Made by a program: the position numbers and the translations under genes
Origin: Collinsella sp. TF08-11AT
GTDB lineage: Bacteria; Actinomycetota; Coriobacteriia; Coriobacteriales; Coriobacteriaceae
Assembly: GCF_003437035.1 (NCBI RefSeq)
Contig: NZ_QSRL01000003.1
Span: forward strand, 77,343-141,342
DNA length: 64,000 nucleotides
Direction of reading: 5' to 3'
Notes under the pieces: generated by a model
What the model was told of the DNA's origin: nothing
The model's database searches: none
What the model saw: only the letters and a program-made list of their open reading frames with translations
Shown: positions 50,284 to 59,249 of the stretch, piece after piece
Position numbering within the stretch: the stretch's first letter is position 1
Layout of the letters: each line of letters begins with the position of its first letter

Positions 50284-51498
50284 TTACTGGTAGCGTAGGC
50301 ACTCCACCGGGTTGAGCTTTGCCGCGCGGCGAGCGGGGTAGAAGCCAAAGATTACGCCGATGCCGACGGAGACGGCGAAGGCCAGCAGTACCGTGGCGAT
50401 TGAAAAGCTCGGTGTGATTTGCCCGCTGGCGCCGAGCTCACTGAGAACCCCTGATCCTGCGGCAAACATCGCGAGGCCCCAGGCCAGCAGATAGCCAATC
50501 AGGACACCCAGCAGGCCACCGGTGACGCACAGTGCCGAGGATTCGGCCAAAAACTGAGAGGTGATATCACGTCGGCTTGCACCAAGCGCGCGGCGAATAC
50601 CGATCTCGCGGATGCGCTCAGTCACGTTGGTGAGCATCATATTCATAATGCCGATTCCGCCGACAAGCAGTGAGATACTGGCGACAGCGCCCATGATGAG
50701 CGAGAAGGCGCCCATAAACGAGTTGAGTGCATCGATGGCGCTTTTCATGGAGGTCGCCGATACGCTGTCGTACTCATCATCCTCCGAGATGCCCTTCATC
50801 GCTCGCACCTTAGACTCGATGGTCTTGCAGAGCTCGTCCATGTCTGTGCCCTCGGCGGCAAGTGCCGTCACGCTGGGGAATGAAGGATTCTCGTCGCCAA
50901 ACAGGCCGGAGATGGTTTCGCGTGGCATATACAGCGTGAGCGAGCCCATGGAGTCGCTGCCGCCATCAATCACGCCTACAATCTGCACCTCGCCGTTGGA
51001 CACCTTGATGGTTTTCCCCAGCGCATCCTGTTCGTTGCCGTAAAGCTGATCGGCGCCGCCGCGGCTGATGAGCGCCACGCGCGAGCCTGATTGAGACTCT
51101 GCCTGTGAATAGACACGTCCTGCAACGAGCTTGCTGGCACCCACGGCGTCGAGCATGTCGCTGTCGACACCCTGTGCCATGACGGTATAGCTTTTATCGC
51201 CAGACTTGTACTCGGTATACGCGCTGTCGACAATCCCGATCTGCTCTATCTGCGGCACCAGTTTTTGAAGCTTCTGGACGTCAGAATCAGTGAGTTCTTG
51301 GGACGAATAGATCTGCACCATGCGGGCTGCATTGAGCCCCAAGCTGTTGACCAGGCTGTTTTGTATGCCGCCGATGAGCGAAGTCATGGCGATGACCGAT
51401 GCGATGCCGATGACAATGCCCAGGATGGTGAGCAGGCTGCGCCCCTTGTTGGCCTCGAGCGAGTGAAGGGCTTCTTGGACAAGATCGCGGGTGCTCAT
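50284..51498 (-). CDS. MacB-like FtsX-domain ABC transporter permease
   Basis: 404 aa. First membrane helix near residues 20-40 (ILGIVIGIASVIAMTSLI), a MacB periplasmic-core domain (about 50-250), then three helices near 270-390 with GGIGIMNMMLTNVTERIREI and IGIRRALGASRRDITSQFL, the FtsX signature. With the following ATPase and adaptor genes it forms a tripartite-type exporter of peptides, lipoproteins or drugs. ATG overlaps the ATPase stop by 4 nt. Confidence 0.92.
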   Translation of the reverse strand: MSTRDLVQEALHSLEANKGRSLLTILGIVIGIASVIAMTSLIGGIQNSLVNSLGLNAARMVQIYSSQELTDSDVQKLQKLVPQIEQIGIVDSAYTEYKSGDKSYTVMAQGVDSDMLDAVGASKLVAGRVYSQAESQSGSRVALISRGGADQLYGNEQDALGKTIKVSNGEVQIVGVIDGGSDSMGSLTLYMPRETISGLFGDENPSFPSVTALAAEGTDMDELCKTIESKVRAMKGISEDDEYDSVSATSMKSAIDALNSFMGAFSLIMGAVASISLLVGGIGIMNMMLTNVTERIREIGIRRALGASRRDITSQFLAESSALCVTGGLLGVLIGYLLAWGLAMFAAGSGVLSELGASGQITPSFSIATVLLAFAVSVGIGVIFGFYPARRAAKLNPVECLRYQ

Positions 51499-52268
51499 GC
51501 CTTCGCTCCTTTCGGCTGATTGGTGGTTGCAGAAATCGCGGGCAGGTTTTTGACGGCCCCGCGTAACGTATTCGGTGTATGCGCGACATATGCGCCGTCA
51601 TGGATTCGCCCGTCACGGATGGTCACGGCTCGATCGGCCTCGGCGGCGATGCCGGGGTCATGCGTGATGAGTACGATGGTCTTGCCGCGTTTCTGGAGCT
51701 TGTGGAAGGTTTCCATGACGAGTGCCCCGGTTGTCGAGTCTAGATTTCCCGTTGGCTCGTCGGCCAAAATGATGGGCGGATCGTTGACGAGGGCGCGTGC
51801 GATGGCGACACGCTGCATCTGGCCGCCCGAGAGCTCGGATATGCGGTGGTCCCAATGGTCGACGGGCAGCGTGACGGCCTGCAGCGCGTGCACGGCGCGC
51901 ATTTCGCGCTGGCTACGGGGTACGTTGGTGTAGGCCAGCGGCAGCATGACGTTTTCGATAACCGACAGGCGCGGCAGCAGGTTGAAGCTCTGAAAGACAA
52001 AGCCAATGCTCAGGGCGCGAACTTCGGTGAGCTCGTCATCGTCAAGCTCGGCCACGTTGAGCCCTTGCAGGTAGTAGTCGCCCGCCGTCGGCTTATCCAG
52101 GCAGCCTAGGATGTTCATGAGCGTCGACTTGCCCGAGCCCGAGGGGCCGGTAATGGCGACGAACTCGCCGGGATCTACCGCTAGGCTCACGTTGTGCAAG
52201 ATGTGGGCGCAACCCGCTTCGCTCTCAAAAATGCGGTGCACGTTGCGGATGTCGATGACGGGACGCAT
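51495..52268 (-). CDS. ABC transporter ATP-binding protein, MacB/LolD type
   Basis: 257 aa. Walker A ITGPSGSGKSTLMNILG, signature LSGGQMQRVAIARAL, Walker B PPIILADEPTGNLDS and H-loop VLITHDPGIA. The LolD/MacB-type X-loop context RLSVIENVMLPL is present. All motifs intact. It shares 1 nt with the adaptor stop and 4 nt with the permease start. Confidence 0.94.
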   Translation of the reverse strand: MRPVIDIRNVHRIFESEAGCAHILHNVSLAVDPGEFVAITGPSGSGKSTLMNILGCLDKPTAGDYYLQGLNVAELDDDELTEVRALSIGFVFQSFNLLPRLSVIENVMLPLAYTNVPRSQREMRAVHALQAVTLPVDHWDHRISELSGGQMQRVAIARALVNDPPIILADEPTGNLDSTTGALVMETFHKLQKRGKTIVLITHDPGIAAEADRAVTIRDGRIHDGAYVAHTPNTLRGAVKNLPAISATTNQPKGAKA

Positions 52269-53695
52269 TACATACCCTCGTCGGCAGACATACTGTCCGA
52301 ATCCGCGCTGTAGCCGCCGTCAGCCGTTGCGCCCGCTCCGGTGTCCATGACGAGGGTGTCACCGTCGCGCAGTTTGGTTGTGGGCACGCCAGGATTGATT
52401 TCGTTGCCCTGGTCGTCGCGCTTGACCTGCGTCTTACCGACTACAGCCTCGTTGTCGTTTTGCGTCACGACGGTCACCTTCACGCGGCGCGTCTTCTTGC
52501 CTTCCGAATCGGTGGCCAGATTGACGTAATAGTGCTCGCCATCTTCGGTCATCAGCGCCATGGTCGGCACCATAACCACGTCGTCGAGCTTCTCGGTCAC
52601 TACCGAGACCTCGGCAGTCATACCCGGCTTAAGGCGACTGTCGGGTGCTTCGATGAGGATGTCGACGTTAAAGGTCACGCTGCCGCCGCTACCGGAGCCG
52701 GAGTCAGAGTTTGCCACCGAGGCGATAGCCGTGACGGTGCCCTGGCTCACGATATCGGGAAACGCGGGATAGGTCACGTTGGCGCTTTGGCCCACGGCAA
52801 TTTTGGCGATATCCTTTTCGCCCACCTGAACCGTCACCTTCATCTTGGACAGGTCGGCGATTTGCATGCACTGCTTGCCGCCGCTCGTGTCGCCTTCGCC
52901 CATGATCGTGCCTCCGGTCACCGTGGCACCGACTTTGGCGTTGAGCTCGACGATGTTGCCCGAACTGGGGGCCTTTACGGTGCGCTCGGCCGCCTTTGCA
53001 GTTGCCTGCTCCAGCGTTGCCTGGGCCGAGGCGAGGTTGCGCTGGGCGGTCGAGACGGCATTTGCGTTGGCGTTTGCGTCCGATGGGCCGGTCGATCCGT
53101 CACTGTCCGTTGTCGGTGCGGCCTGTGCGGCCGCGAGTGCCACCTTTGCATTGTTCAGGTCTTCCTGGGCGGCCGCGACCGCGCGCTGCGCCTCGGAAAC
53201 AGCGCTATCGAGCGCGTCGTTCTTAATGGTCATGAGTACGTCGCCCTCGTTGACGCTCTGTCCGGCCTGCACGTTGATCTTTTCAACCGTACCGTCGACA
53301 GAAGGGGAGACGACCGATGCCGAGATGGGCTTAAGCTGCCCCTTGGCTTCGACTGTGGTGGTAAACGTGCCTTCGGTGACCATGTCGGTCACCGGTCCGT
53401 TGGTGCCTGCGGGTTGCGCGTTGATGACCAGCGTTGCGATGATGGCAATGAGCGCGATGGCAACAACGACACCGACGGCGATACCGCATCGGATGAGCTT
53501 TTTGCGCCGACGCTCGGCACGCTTTGCCTTGAGCTTTGCATAGGCTTCTTCATCGGAGATATCGGTCGAATCGTCGAGACTCGTTTGGGGCTGCTTGGTG
53601 TCTGCAGCGCTGATAATCGGCAGGGTCTCGGTGGCATCTTGGGGCATGCGATCGGAATCGTCAGGACCCGGATTGATCGTGGGGACCTTGGACAT
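52268..53695 (-). CDS. HlyD/MacA-like membrane fusion protein
   Basis: 475 aa. Cytoplasmic acidic-then-basic N-terminus, one helix near residues 69-92, then lipoyl half (GTVEKINVQAGQSVNEGDVL), an Ala-rich coiled-coil hairpin (about 160-240), second lipoyl half (VKAPSSGNIVELNAKVGATV) and beta-barrel domain. It is the adaptor partner of the MacB-like pair. AAAGGAG precedes ATG 53695. The C-terminal ~20 residues are Ser/Asp-rich. Confidence 0.9.
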   Translation of the reverse strand: MSKVPTINPGPDDSDRMPQDATETLPIISAADTKQPQTSLDDSTDISDEEAYAKLKAKRAERRRKKLIRCGIAVGVVVAIALIAIIATLVINAQPAGTNGPVTDMVTEGTFTTTVEAKGQLKPISASVVSPSVDGTVEKINVQAGQSVNEGDVLMTIKNDALDSAVSEAQRAVAAAQEDLNNAKVALAAAQAAPTTDSDGSTGPSDANANANAVSTAQRNLASAQATLEQATAKAAERTVKAPSSGNIVELNAKVGATVTGGTIMGEGDTSGGKQCMQIADLSKMKVTVQVGEKDIAKIAVGQSANVTYPAFPDIVSQGTVTAIASVANSDSGSGSGGSVTFNVDILIEAPDSRLKPGMTAEVSVVTEKLDDVVMVPTMALMTEDGEHYYVNLATDSEGKKTRRVKVTVVTQNDNEAVVGKTQVKRDDQGNEINPGVPTTKLRDGDTLVMDTGAGATADGGYSADSDSMSADEGM

Positions 53696-53725
53696 AGCGT
53701 CTCCTTTATCGATATGGCTCCGATA

Positions 53726-53759
53726 AGTATATACGCCCGTCGCGATAGGCGGGCGTATA
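53726..53759 (-). promoter_or_regulatory. Palindrome and -10 element before the MacA-like gene
   Basis: TATACGCCCG (53730-53739) and CGGGCGTATA (53750-53759) form a perfect 10-bp inverted repeat, and the reverse-strand TATACT (53731-53726) overlaps one arm. A regulator binding the palindrome would block the promoter. Alternatively the palindrome is a weak terminator for the transpeptidase gene, but no T-run follows. Confidence 0.4.
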
Positions 53760-53827
53760 GAAGTTGCGGATGACGGTACTGTAAGTTTTGTCGCCGTGCT
53801 GTTTACTTGTTGTAGACGTTAGCTGCG

Positions 53828-55552
53828 TTACGAGTGCACGACCACGCAGAGGCCGACTTTGATGCGCTCGTGGAGCGACTTGGCATCGGCCAGACGCAGG
53901 TTGATACAACCGTGGCTACCGCACCACTTGTACGATTCGGCGTTATCGAAACTCGAATCGTTTTGCCAGGTGGCGTCGTGGAATCCGACCATATTGCCCT
54001 CGAACGGCATCCAGTAGCTTACCGGGCTCTCGTATTTGGGCTTGCCGGTCTCGGGGTCCTTGGCACCGATGAGTTTGCTGGCGCCATCGTTGCTGTTGAT
54101 CTGCCATACGCCCTCGGGGGTGGCGTCTTCACCCGGTTTGCCAGAAATAAAGTTGGCCTCCCACACGATGTTGCCGCTCTCGTCGTAGTAGCGCGCATGC
54201 TGCTCGGACAGGTCGACGTCGATATAGGCCTTCCAGTCGGGCTCGCCCTTGGCGGTAAATGTGTCGGCCTTCTGGGAGTACTTGATCTCGATTTCGCCGG
54301 TCTGCTTGTTGTTAATGGCGTCCTCGACTTGCTTGGCGAGCGAGCTGCTGTCGATGGACCAACCAAAGTCGCCGCCTTCGACGGCGCACTGCTTGCCATC
54401 GGCGCGCGTCCACCAGCGAGTGGAGCCCACGGTATTAAAGCCGTTGGCGAGCTCGGCTGCCCAGCTGCTGATCTGCGACGTATCGAGCGTGGGGTTGGCC
54501 GGATCGGCAAAGCTGATCCACTGCAACACGGAGCTGCCATCAACCTTGCCGGCATCCTCGCCGTTGAGCTTGAGGGTCACGTTGACGCCCAAGAAGTTGT
54601 TGGCGGCATCGCATGCAGACTGAATCTGATCATCGGTCAGCGTTCCATTGAGCGGCTCATAGGCATCGTTGCCGAGCTTGGAAAGATCTACGGTCTCGGC
54701 CAGCGAGGCAAGCTCGAGCTCGGCATACTTAATGACATGCTCGCGGTTGAGTTTTTCGTTGGAGCGCGCCTTCTCGACGGTAAACTTGCCGGCCTGCTCG
54801 TCATAGGAGCTATTGGCCTCGAACGCGCCCGAACGCCCCTCGTTAAACTCGTCGACGGCGGCGCCCAGATCCTTCTCAAACTGCTTTTGGTCAAAGGTGT
54901 CGGAGAGCATGGACAGGTCGACGTCTTGATCAAGATCGACTTCGTTGGAGCTAGCGGTTGTTTTGGTCTTGCCGCTTAAGGATTCTACAAGGCGAACCGG
55001 CCATACAATGGCTTCGTTGCGGCTGATAATCTCTTTTGCGGCAGCTTCGCCGTCGACAATGGGCTCATCGGACTCGGGCTGATAGGTCCAGCTAAAGTCA
55101 TCGCCTGTCACGGTGAGCTTATAGTGCTTCCACGCCGAGTTGACCTTGGTGGCGGCAGACGATGCGTTTGAGAACGAGACGTCGACGCCGGCGATGGTGG
55201 TGTTGGGGTAGGCTACCTGCGAAAATGCTACGGCGCCTACGATATAGACAATGACGATAAGACCCAGGAGGACAAAGAGCGTCGTCTTTTTGCCCGACTT
55301 ATTGTTCCCGGTGGGTTTGCGCGCGGGGCCGCGATCGCCTCGACCGTGCGTGGGGGGCTGCTTGGGCGTATTGCCGTTTGCCTGGCGCTGCTGACGTTGC
55401 TGGCGCTGCTGGTTCGGGCGTTGCGAAGCGTTTGCCGCACCACGCTGCTGACCGTGGCTCGGCGCGATAGGACGCGGCGACTGAACGCCGCCGGTGTGCC
55501 TGCTCGGCTGCTGCGGATCGGGAATCAGTTGAGTTCGATCGTTTTGCGACAT
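53828..55552 (-). CDS. L,D-transpeptidase (YkuD) with PG-binding repeats
   Basis: 574 aa. A Gln/Arg/Pro-rich cytoplasmic tail of ~90 residues, one helix near 95-117, two PG-binding-4 (YkuD-associated) regions, and the YkuD domain at the C terminus with active site SHGCINLRLADAKSLHE and upstream HDATW. It makes 3-3 crosslinks or attaches proteins to peptidoglycan outside the membrane. ATG 55552 gives the better ribosome-site spacing; ATG 55561 is three codons upstream. The single-domain layout resembles ErfK proteins of Actinobacteria. Confidence 0.9.
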   Translation of the reverse strand: MSQNDRTQLIPDPQQPSRHTGGVQSPRPIAPSHGQQRGAANASQRPNQQRQQRQQRQANGNTPKQPPTHGRGDRGPARKPTGNNKSGKKTTLFVLLGLIVIVYIVGAVAFSQVAYPNTTIAGVDVSFSNASSAATKVNSAWKHYKLTVTGDDFSWTYQPESDEPIVDGEAAAKEIISRNEAIVWPVRLVESLSGKTKTTASSNEVDLDQDVDLSMLSDTFDQKQFEKDLGAAVDEFNEGRSGAFEANSSYDEQAGKFTVEKARSNEKLNREHVIKYAELELASLAETVDLSKLGNDAYEPLNGTLTDDQIQSACDAANNFLGVNVTLKLNGEDAGKVDGSSVLQWISFADPANPTLDTSQISSWAAELANGFNTVGSTRWWTRADGKQCAVEGGDFGWSIDSSSLAKQVEDAINNKQTGEIEIKYSQKADTFTAKGEPDWKAYIDVDLSEQHARYYDESGNIVWEANFISGKPGEDATPEGVWQINSNDGASKLIGAKDPETGKPKYESPVSYWMPFEGNMVGFHDATWQNDSSFDNAESYKWCGSHGCINLRLADAKSLHERIKVGLCVVVHS

Positions 55553-55655
55553 CGTATGCATATCCTTCGGATTTCGCCTTGCGGCTCATCGTGTTTTTAC
55601 TGGGCTTGCATTATAGCGATTACCTAGTTGATTGTGGTATGGAAACGGTGGCATT

Positions 55656-55683
55656 CAAAAGAGGTGGGACATTTGTCCCACCT
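55656..55683 (-). terminator. Intrinsic terminator after sdaA (GGGACA palindrome)
   Basis: On the reverse strand AGGTGGGAC and GTCCCACCT pair around AAAT, followed by CTTTT. Its arms resemble the GGGACAAA palindrome at 60802-60902. Confidence 0.75.
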
Positions 55684-55701
55684 TCGAGTCGTTCTTTGTC
55701 G

Positions 55702-57309
55702 CTATCCGCACACACCGCATTTTGCACAGGCCGAAAGTGCGGCCGGAGCCTGCGCGATGCCGCCCTTTGCCGTCTCGCGCAGCGTGGCCGGCAACGCGTG
55801 GCCCACCGAGAGCACGACGTGCGCCATCTGGTCAAACGGCACCAGGCTCTTAATGCCGGCGAGGGCAAGCTGTGCGGAGCTAAAGGCGGCTGCCACACCG
55901 ATGGCGTTGCGGTTTTGGCAGGGCACCTCCACGAGGCCACCGACGGGGTCACAAACGAGGCCCAGCAGATTACTCAGCGCGATGGAACTGGCATCGAGCG
56001 CCTGCTCGGGTGTGCCGCCGAGCATCTGCACCAGCGCGGCGGCAGCCATGGCGGCCGCACTTCCTACCTCAGCCTGACAGCCGCCCTCGGCGCCGGCAAC
56101 GCAGGCGCTCGTGGTGAGGTTGAGGCCGATGGCGGCGGCGCAGTAGAGCGCGTCCATCACCTGCTCGTCGTCGAGCTGCAGGTGGTCGGCGAGTGCCAGC
56201 ACACAGCCGGGGACGACGCCTGCGGATCCTGCCGTCGGAGCTGCGACGATCACGCCCATGGTGGCGGAGCGCTCGAGTACGGCCATGGCGCGGGCCACGG
56301 CGTCGGTCTGGACGGCGCCCATCAGGCTTATGCTCAGATCGTTTCGGCTGGTGGCATCGACAAGCTTTGCCTCGCCGCCGATGAGGCCGCCGAGCGAGCG
56401 CTGTGGATTGGAAATGGGGGCTGTGCTCTCTTCGCGCATGACGTCGAGTACGCGGCGCATGGCGGCGATAGCGTGTGCCTCGCCGGTCAGACGTGCCTCG
56501 CGCACGGCCATGACGGCGCCGATGTTGAGCCCCAGTTCTTCGCACGCATCGAGCAGCTGCTCGCCGTCGTCGAAGATTTCCTTTGCTGAGACGCCGGGAG
56601 AGAGCGACGAGGCAGAACCGGGGAGCTCGATAAAGGTCGCGTAATCGACATTGTCGAGCTTGCGCAGCATAGGGACGACGGTGTCGTCGGGCGCGCCGTC
56701 GGTCTCGAAGACGGAGTAGGCCTGGCCGCCCACTTCGGTGCGGTAGGTGCGGCAGAAGGCGATGTTCACGTGTGCGTAGGCGAGCAGGTTCGTGAGCGCG
56801 GCGAGCACGCCGGGGACGTCGTAGTGCGCCACGAAGAGTGTGGAGTACATGCCCGAGATGTCGACGCCGACGCCGTTAATGCGGCTGATGCGCATCTTGC
56901 CGCCGCCCAGGCTCTCACCGCGGACCTGGGCCGTGGCGCCCGTGTCGTCGACCATGTCGATGTCGACGGTGTTGGGGTGGATGGAGGCGTCGTCGCCCTT
57001 GATGTCAAAGTGATATTCGAGGCCCTGCTCGTGCGCGAGGTCGAAGGCCTGCTTGATGTTCTCGTCATCGGTGTCGAGGCCCAGGATGCCCGCGACGAGC
57101 GCACGATCGGTGCCGTGGCCGCGGTAGGTGTGGGCAAAGGAGTTCCACAGGCCAAAGGTGACCTTAGTGATGCGGCCTTCCAGCAGGCTGGCGGCAACTT
57201 GGGCGCAGCGCAGGGCGCCGGCGGTGTGCGAAGAACTGGGGCCGACCATGACGGGGCCCAAGATCTCGAATGCCGAGGTCGTAGCTAGTGTTTGCGGCTT
57301 GCCTGCCAT
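55702..57309 (-). CDS. sdaA: L-serine ammonia-lyase, single-chain iron-sulfur type
   Basis: 535 aa. Order beta domain (GPVMVGPSSSHTAGALR), ACT-like region (VPGVLAALTNLLAYAHVNIA), alpha domain. The [4Fe-4S] cysteines are in SACVAGAEGGCQAEVG and LVCDPVGGLVEVPCQNRN. Converts serine to pyruvate and ammonia. The last eight residues add CAKCGVCG, three extra cysteines. The protein is oxygen-sensitive by family, in line with an anaerobe. A P1 palindrome lies just upstream of its start. Confidence 0.93.
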   Translation of the reverse strand: MAGKPQTLATTSAFEILGPVMVGPSSSHTAGALRCAQVAASLLEGRITKVTFGLWNSFAHTYRGHGTDRALVAGILGLDTDDENIKQAFDLAHEQGLEYHFDIKGDDASIHPNTVDIDMVDDTGATAQVRGESLGGGKMRISRINGVGVDISGMYSTLFVAHYDVPGVLAALTNLLAYAHVNIAFCRTYRTEVGGQAYSVFETDGAPDDTVVPMLRKLDNVDYATFIELPGSASSLSPGVSAKEIFDDGEQLLDACEELGLNIGAVMAVREARLTGEAHAIAAMRRVLDVMREESTAPISNPQRSLGGLIGGEAKLVDATSRNDLSISLMGAVQTDAVARAMAVLERSATMGVIVAAPTAGSAGVVPGCVLALADHLQLDDEQVMDALYCAAAIGLNLTTSACVAGAEGGCQAEVGSAAAMAAAALVQMLGGTPEQALDASSIALSNLLGLVCDPVGGLVEVPCQNRNAIGVAAAFSSAQLALAGIKSLVPFDQMAHVVLSVGHALPATLRETAKGGIAQAPAALSACAKCGVCG

Positions 57310-57333
57310 GGGTGCTCCTGTTCTATCCCGTCG

Positions 57334-57454
57334 TTCCGAGGGCTTTGGTATTTGGTCGCCTGCTCTACAGTCCTGGCTCGCACGGAGGCCACATTAAGTG
57401 GCCTCCGGCTCGTGCGGAACTCGCGACCGACCAAATACCAAAGCCCTCAGAACT
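57334..57454. repeat. Nested palindrome between sdaA and metK (family P1, copy B)
   Basis: Outer arms GAGGGCTTTGGTATTTGGTCG (57339-57359) and its complement (57429-57449), unrelated to the outer arms of the other copies. The core (57358-57426) is in reverse orientation: read on the reverse strand, GAGTTCCGCACGAGCC, hairpin GGAGGCCAC-TTAAT-GTGGCCTCC, GTGCGAGCCAGGACTGT, AGAGCAGG. Apart from the hairpin and one inserted base it matches the core at 19026-19091. The remaining intergenic sequence to 57550 shows nothing else. Confidence 0.88.
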
Positions 57455-57550
57455 TAGGATACATGGTTGGAGTGGCTGGATGTCAATATTTATCAGCTGG
57501 GGACGTGCTGTTCATTGCGCATCGAAATATTCACACCACCGTGTAAATAA

Positions 57551-57583
57551 AAAGAAGTACCGGTTGGGGCCGGTACTTCTTTT
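57551..57583 (-). terminator. Terminator after metK
   Basis: AAGAAGTACCGG with CCGGTACTTCTT, 6-nt loop; on the reverse strand TTTTTATTT follows. It could also act in the + direction (TTTT). Confidence 0.85.
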
Positions 57584-57621
57584 GGTTCTAATGCTTTGCT
57601 GTCTGGGCTCTGCGAACTTAT

Positions 57622-58902
57622 TTACAGGCCGCAGGCTGCTTTGAGTTCTTCGACTCGGTCGGTATTCTCCCAGGTGAAGTCGGCGTCTTCGCGGCCGAAG
57701 TGACCATAGGCTGCCGTCTTTTCGTAGATGGGGCGACGCAGGTCTAGGTCGCGGATGATTGCGCCCGGGCGCAGGTCGAAGGTCTTCTCGACGGCCTCGA
57801 CGATCTTGTCCTCGGCAACATGCGCGGTACCGAAGGTGTCGACCATGATTGAGAGGGGCTTGGAAACGCCGATGGCGTAGGCAAGCTCGACTTCGCAGCG
57901 GTCGGCCAGGCTGGCGGCGACCACGTTCTTGGCGACCCAGCGCGCGGCATACGCGGCGGAGCGGTCAACCTTGGTGCAGTCCTTGCCGCTAAAGGCGCCG
58001 CCGCCGTGACGGCCGTAGCCGCCGTAGGTGTCGACGATGATCTTGCGGCCGGTGAGGCCTGTGTCGCCCATGGGGCCGCCCACGACAAAGCGACCGGTGG
58101 GGTTCACGTAGATGTCCGCGTTGTCCCACGGCATGTTCTCGGCGGCCATGACCGGGGTGATGACGTGTTCGATGAGGTCGGCCTTGATCTTGCCCATGTC
58201 CTCAATCTCGGCGGCGTGCTGCGTGGAGATGACGATGGTCGTGACCTCCACGGGCTTGCCTTCCTCGTAGCGCACCGTGACCTGGGTCTTGCCGTCGGGG
58301 CGCAGGTAGGGCAGGGTTCCGTCATGGCGCACGGCAGCCAGGCGCTCGGCCAGGCGGCTTGCCAGGTAGTGCGGCATGGGCATGAGGGTCTTGGTCTCGT
58401 TGGAGGCATAACCGAACATCATGCCCTGGTCGCCGGCGCCGATCAGGTCGATCGGGTCGGTGGTAGCGCCGGTCTGGGTCTCGAAGGACTCGTCAACGCC
58501 CTGGGCGATATCGGGCGACTGCTCGTGGATGAGGCTCATAACGCCGCAGGTGTCGCAGTCAAAACCGAACTTGGCGCGGTTGTAGCCAATGCGGCGGATG
58601 ACGCCGCGGGCGATTTCCTGTACGTCGACGTAGGCCTGGGTGCGAATCTCGCCGGCGACGATGACCGTGCCGGTGGTCACGAGGGTCTCGCAGGCGCAGC
58701 GGACGTTCTCCACGTTGGCGGGCACACCGTTGGACGCAATATAGCCCTGCTCCTGCAGCTCTATTTCTTTGGCGAGGATTGCGTCGAGGACGGCGTCACT
58801 GATCTGATCAGCGATCTTATCGGGATGACCTTCGGTCACCGACTCCGACGTAAAAACAAAGGACCCGTGTTGGAGTGGGATGGAACGAAGTTCTTCTGAC
58901 AT
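57622..58902 (-). CDS. metK: S-adenosylmethionine synthase
   Basis: 426 aa. [19 protein letters not shown] at the N terminus, [22 protein letters not shown] and [19 protein letters not shown] are canonical; catalytic His is in EGHPDK. It makes SAM, needed by at least six methylases of the corrin operon in this window. About 30 residues longer than typical, mostly in a loop (residues 35-75). AAAGGA precedes the ATG. No SAM riboswitch is visible in its leader. Confidence 0.96.
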   Translation of the reverse strand: MSEELRSIPLQHGSFVFTSESVTEGHPDKIADQISDAVLDAILAKEIELQEQGYIASNGVPANVENVRCACETLVTTGTVIVAGEIRTQAYVDVQEIARGVIRRIGYNRAKFGFDCDTCGVMSLIHEQSPDIAQGVDESFETQTGATTDPIDLIGAGDQGMMFGYASNETKTLMPMPHYLASRLAERLAAVRHDGTLPYLRPDGKTQVTVRYEEGKPVEVTTIVISTQHAAEIEDMGKIKADLIEHVITPVMAAENMPWDNADIYVNPTGRFVVGGPMGDTGLTGRKIIVDTYGGYGRHGGGAFSGKDCTKVDRSAAYAARWVAKNVVAASLADRCEVELAYAIGVSKPLSIMVDTFGTAHVAEDKIVEAVEKTFDLRPGAIIRDLDLRRPIYEKTAAYGHFGREDADFTWENTDRVEELKAACGL

Positions 58903-59006
58903 GATTGTCCTTTCAAAAACGTGTCCCAGCGACCGTTACCATTCCGCCGGGCTCTCTATGCAAGGGCACATCATAGCGCGTAAATCAAACATTCACACCC
59001 TTTCCG

Positions 59007-59168
59007 CACCTACTCATTGGGGACAGACTTAAATGACCAGCCAATAGGAAAACTCTTACGGCACCTGAGGACGTTCCTTATGTGCCGGCAGTTTGGGACA
59101 CTCCTCCATTTGCCCGCTGTAAGTCTGCCCCAACGAATGGTCATTTAAGTCTGTCCCCAATGAGTGGG
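59007..59168. repeat. Large palindrome between metK and gltX with GGGGACAGACTT arms
   Basis: Arms CATTGGGGACAGACTTAAAT (about 59014-59033) and its complement (about 59137-59161), extended on both sides to 28-30 bp, with an inner hairpin GGCAC-TGAGGA / TTCCTTA-GTGCC and a partial extra arm AAGTCTGCCCCAA. It fills most of the 347-nt gap. GGGGACAGA-type palindromes are typical of REP elements linked to RAYT transposases, but no transposase is in the window. Confidence 0.8.
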
Positions 59169-59203
59169 TCGGTGCCCTTTGTGCGGAGGTTGCTTTGATG
59201 CTT

Positions 59204-59209
59204 TATACT
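59204..59209 (+). promoter_or_regulatory. Candidate gltX -10 element
   Basis: TATACT lies 40 nt before the gltX start, immediately after the palindrome. No good -35 is seen at 16-18 nt. Confidence 0.4.
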
Positions 59210-59249
59210 GGTGCGGTTAGACATCCATCCTGCAATCGAGGAGATTTCC

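Noticed and set aside
52460-53773. 437-aa + strand frame opposite the MacA-like gene
   Set aside because: Gly/His/Asp-rich shadow of the adaptor gene.
58903-59006. SAM riboswitch before metK
   Set aside because: Leader lacks conserved SAM-I/II/IV core motifs; only a short GC-poor stretch is present.
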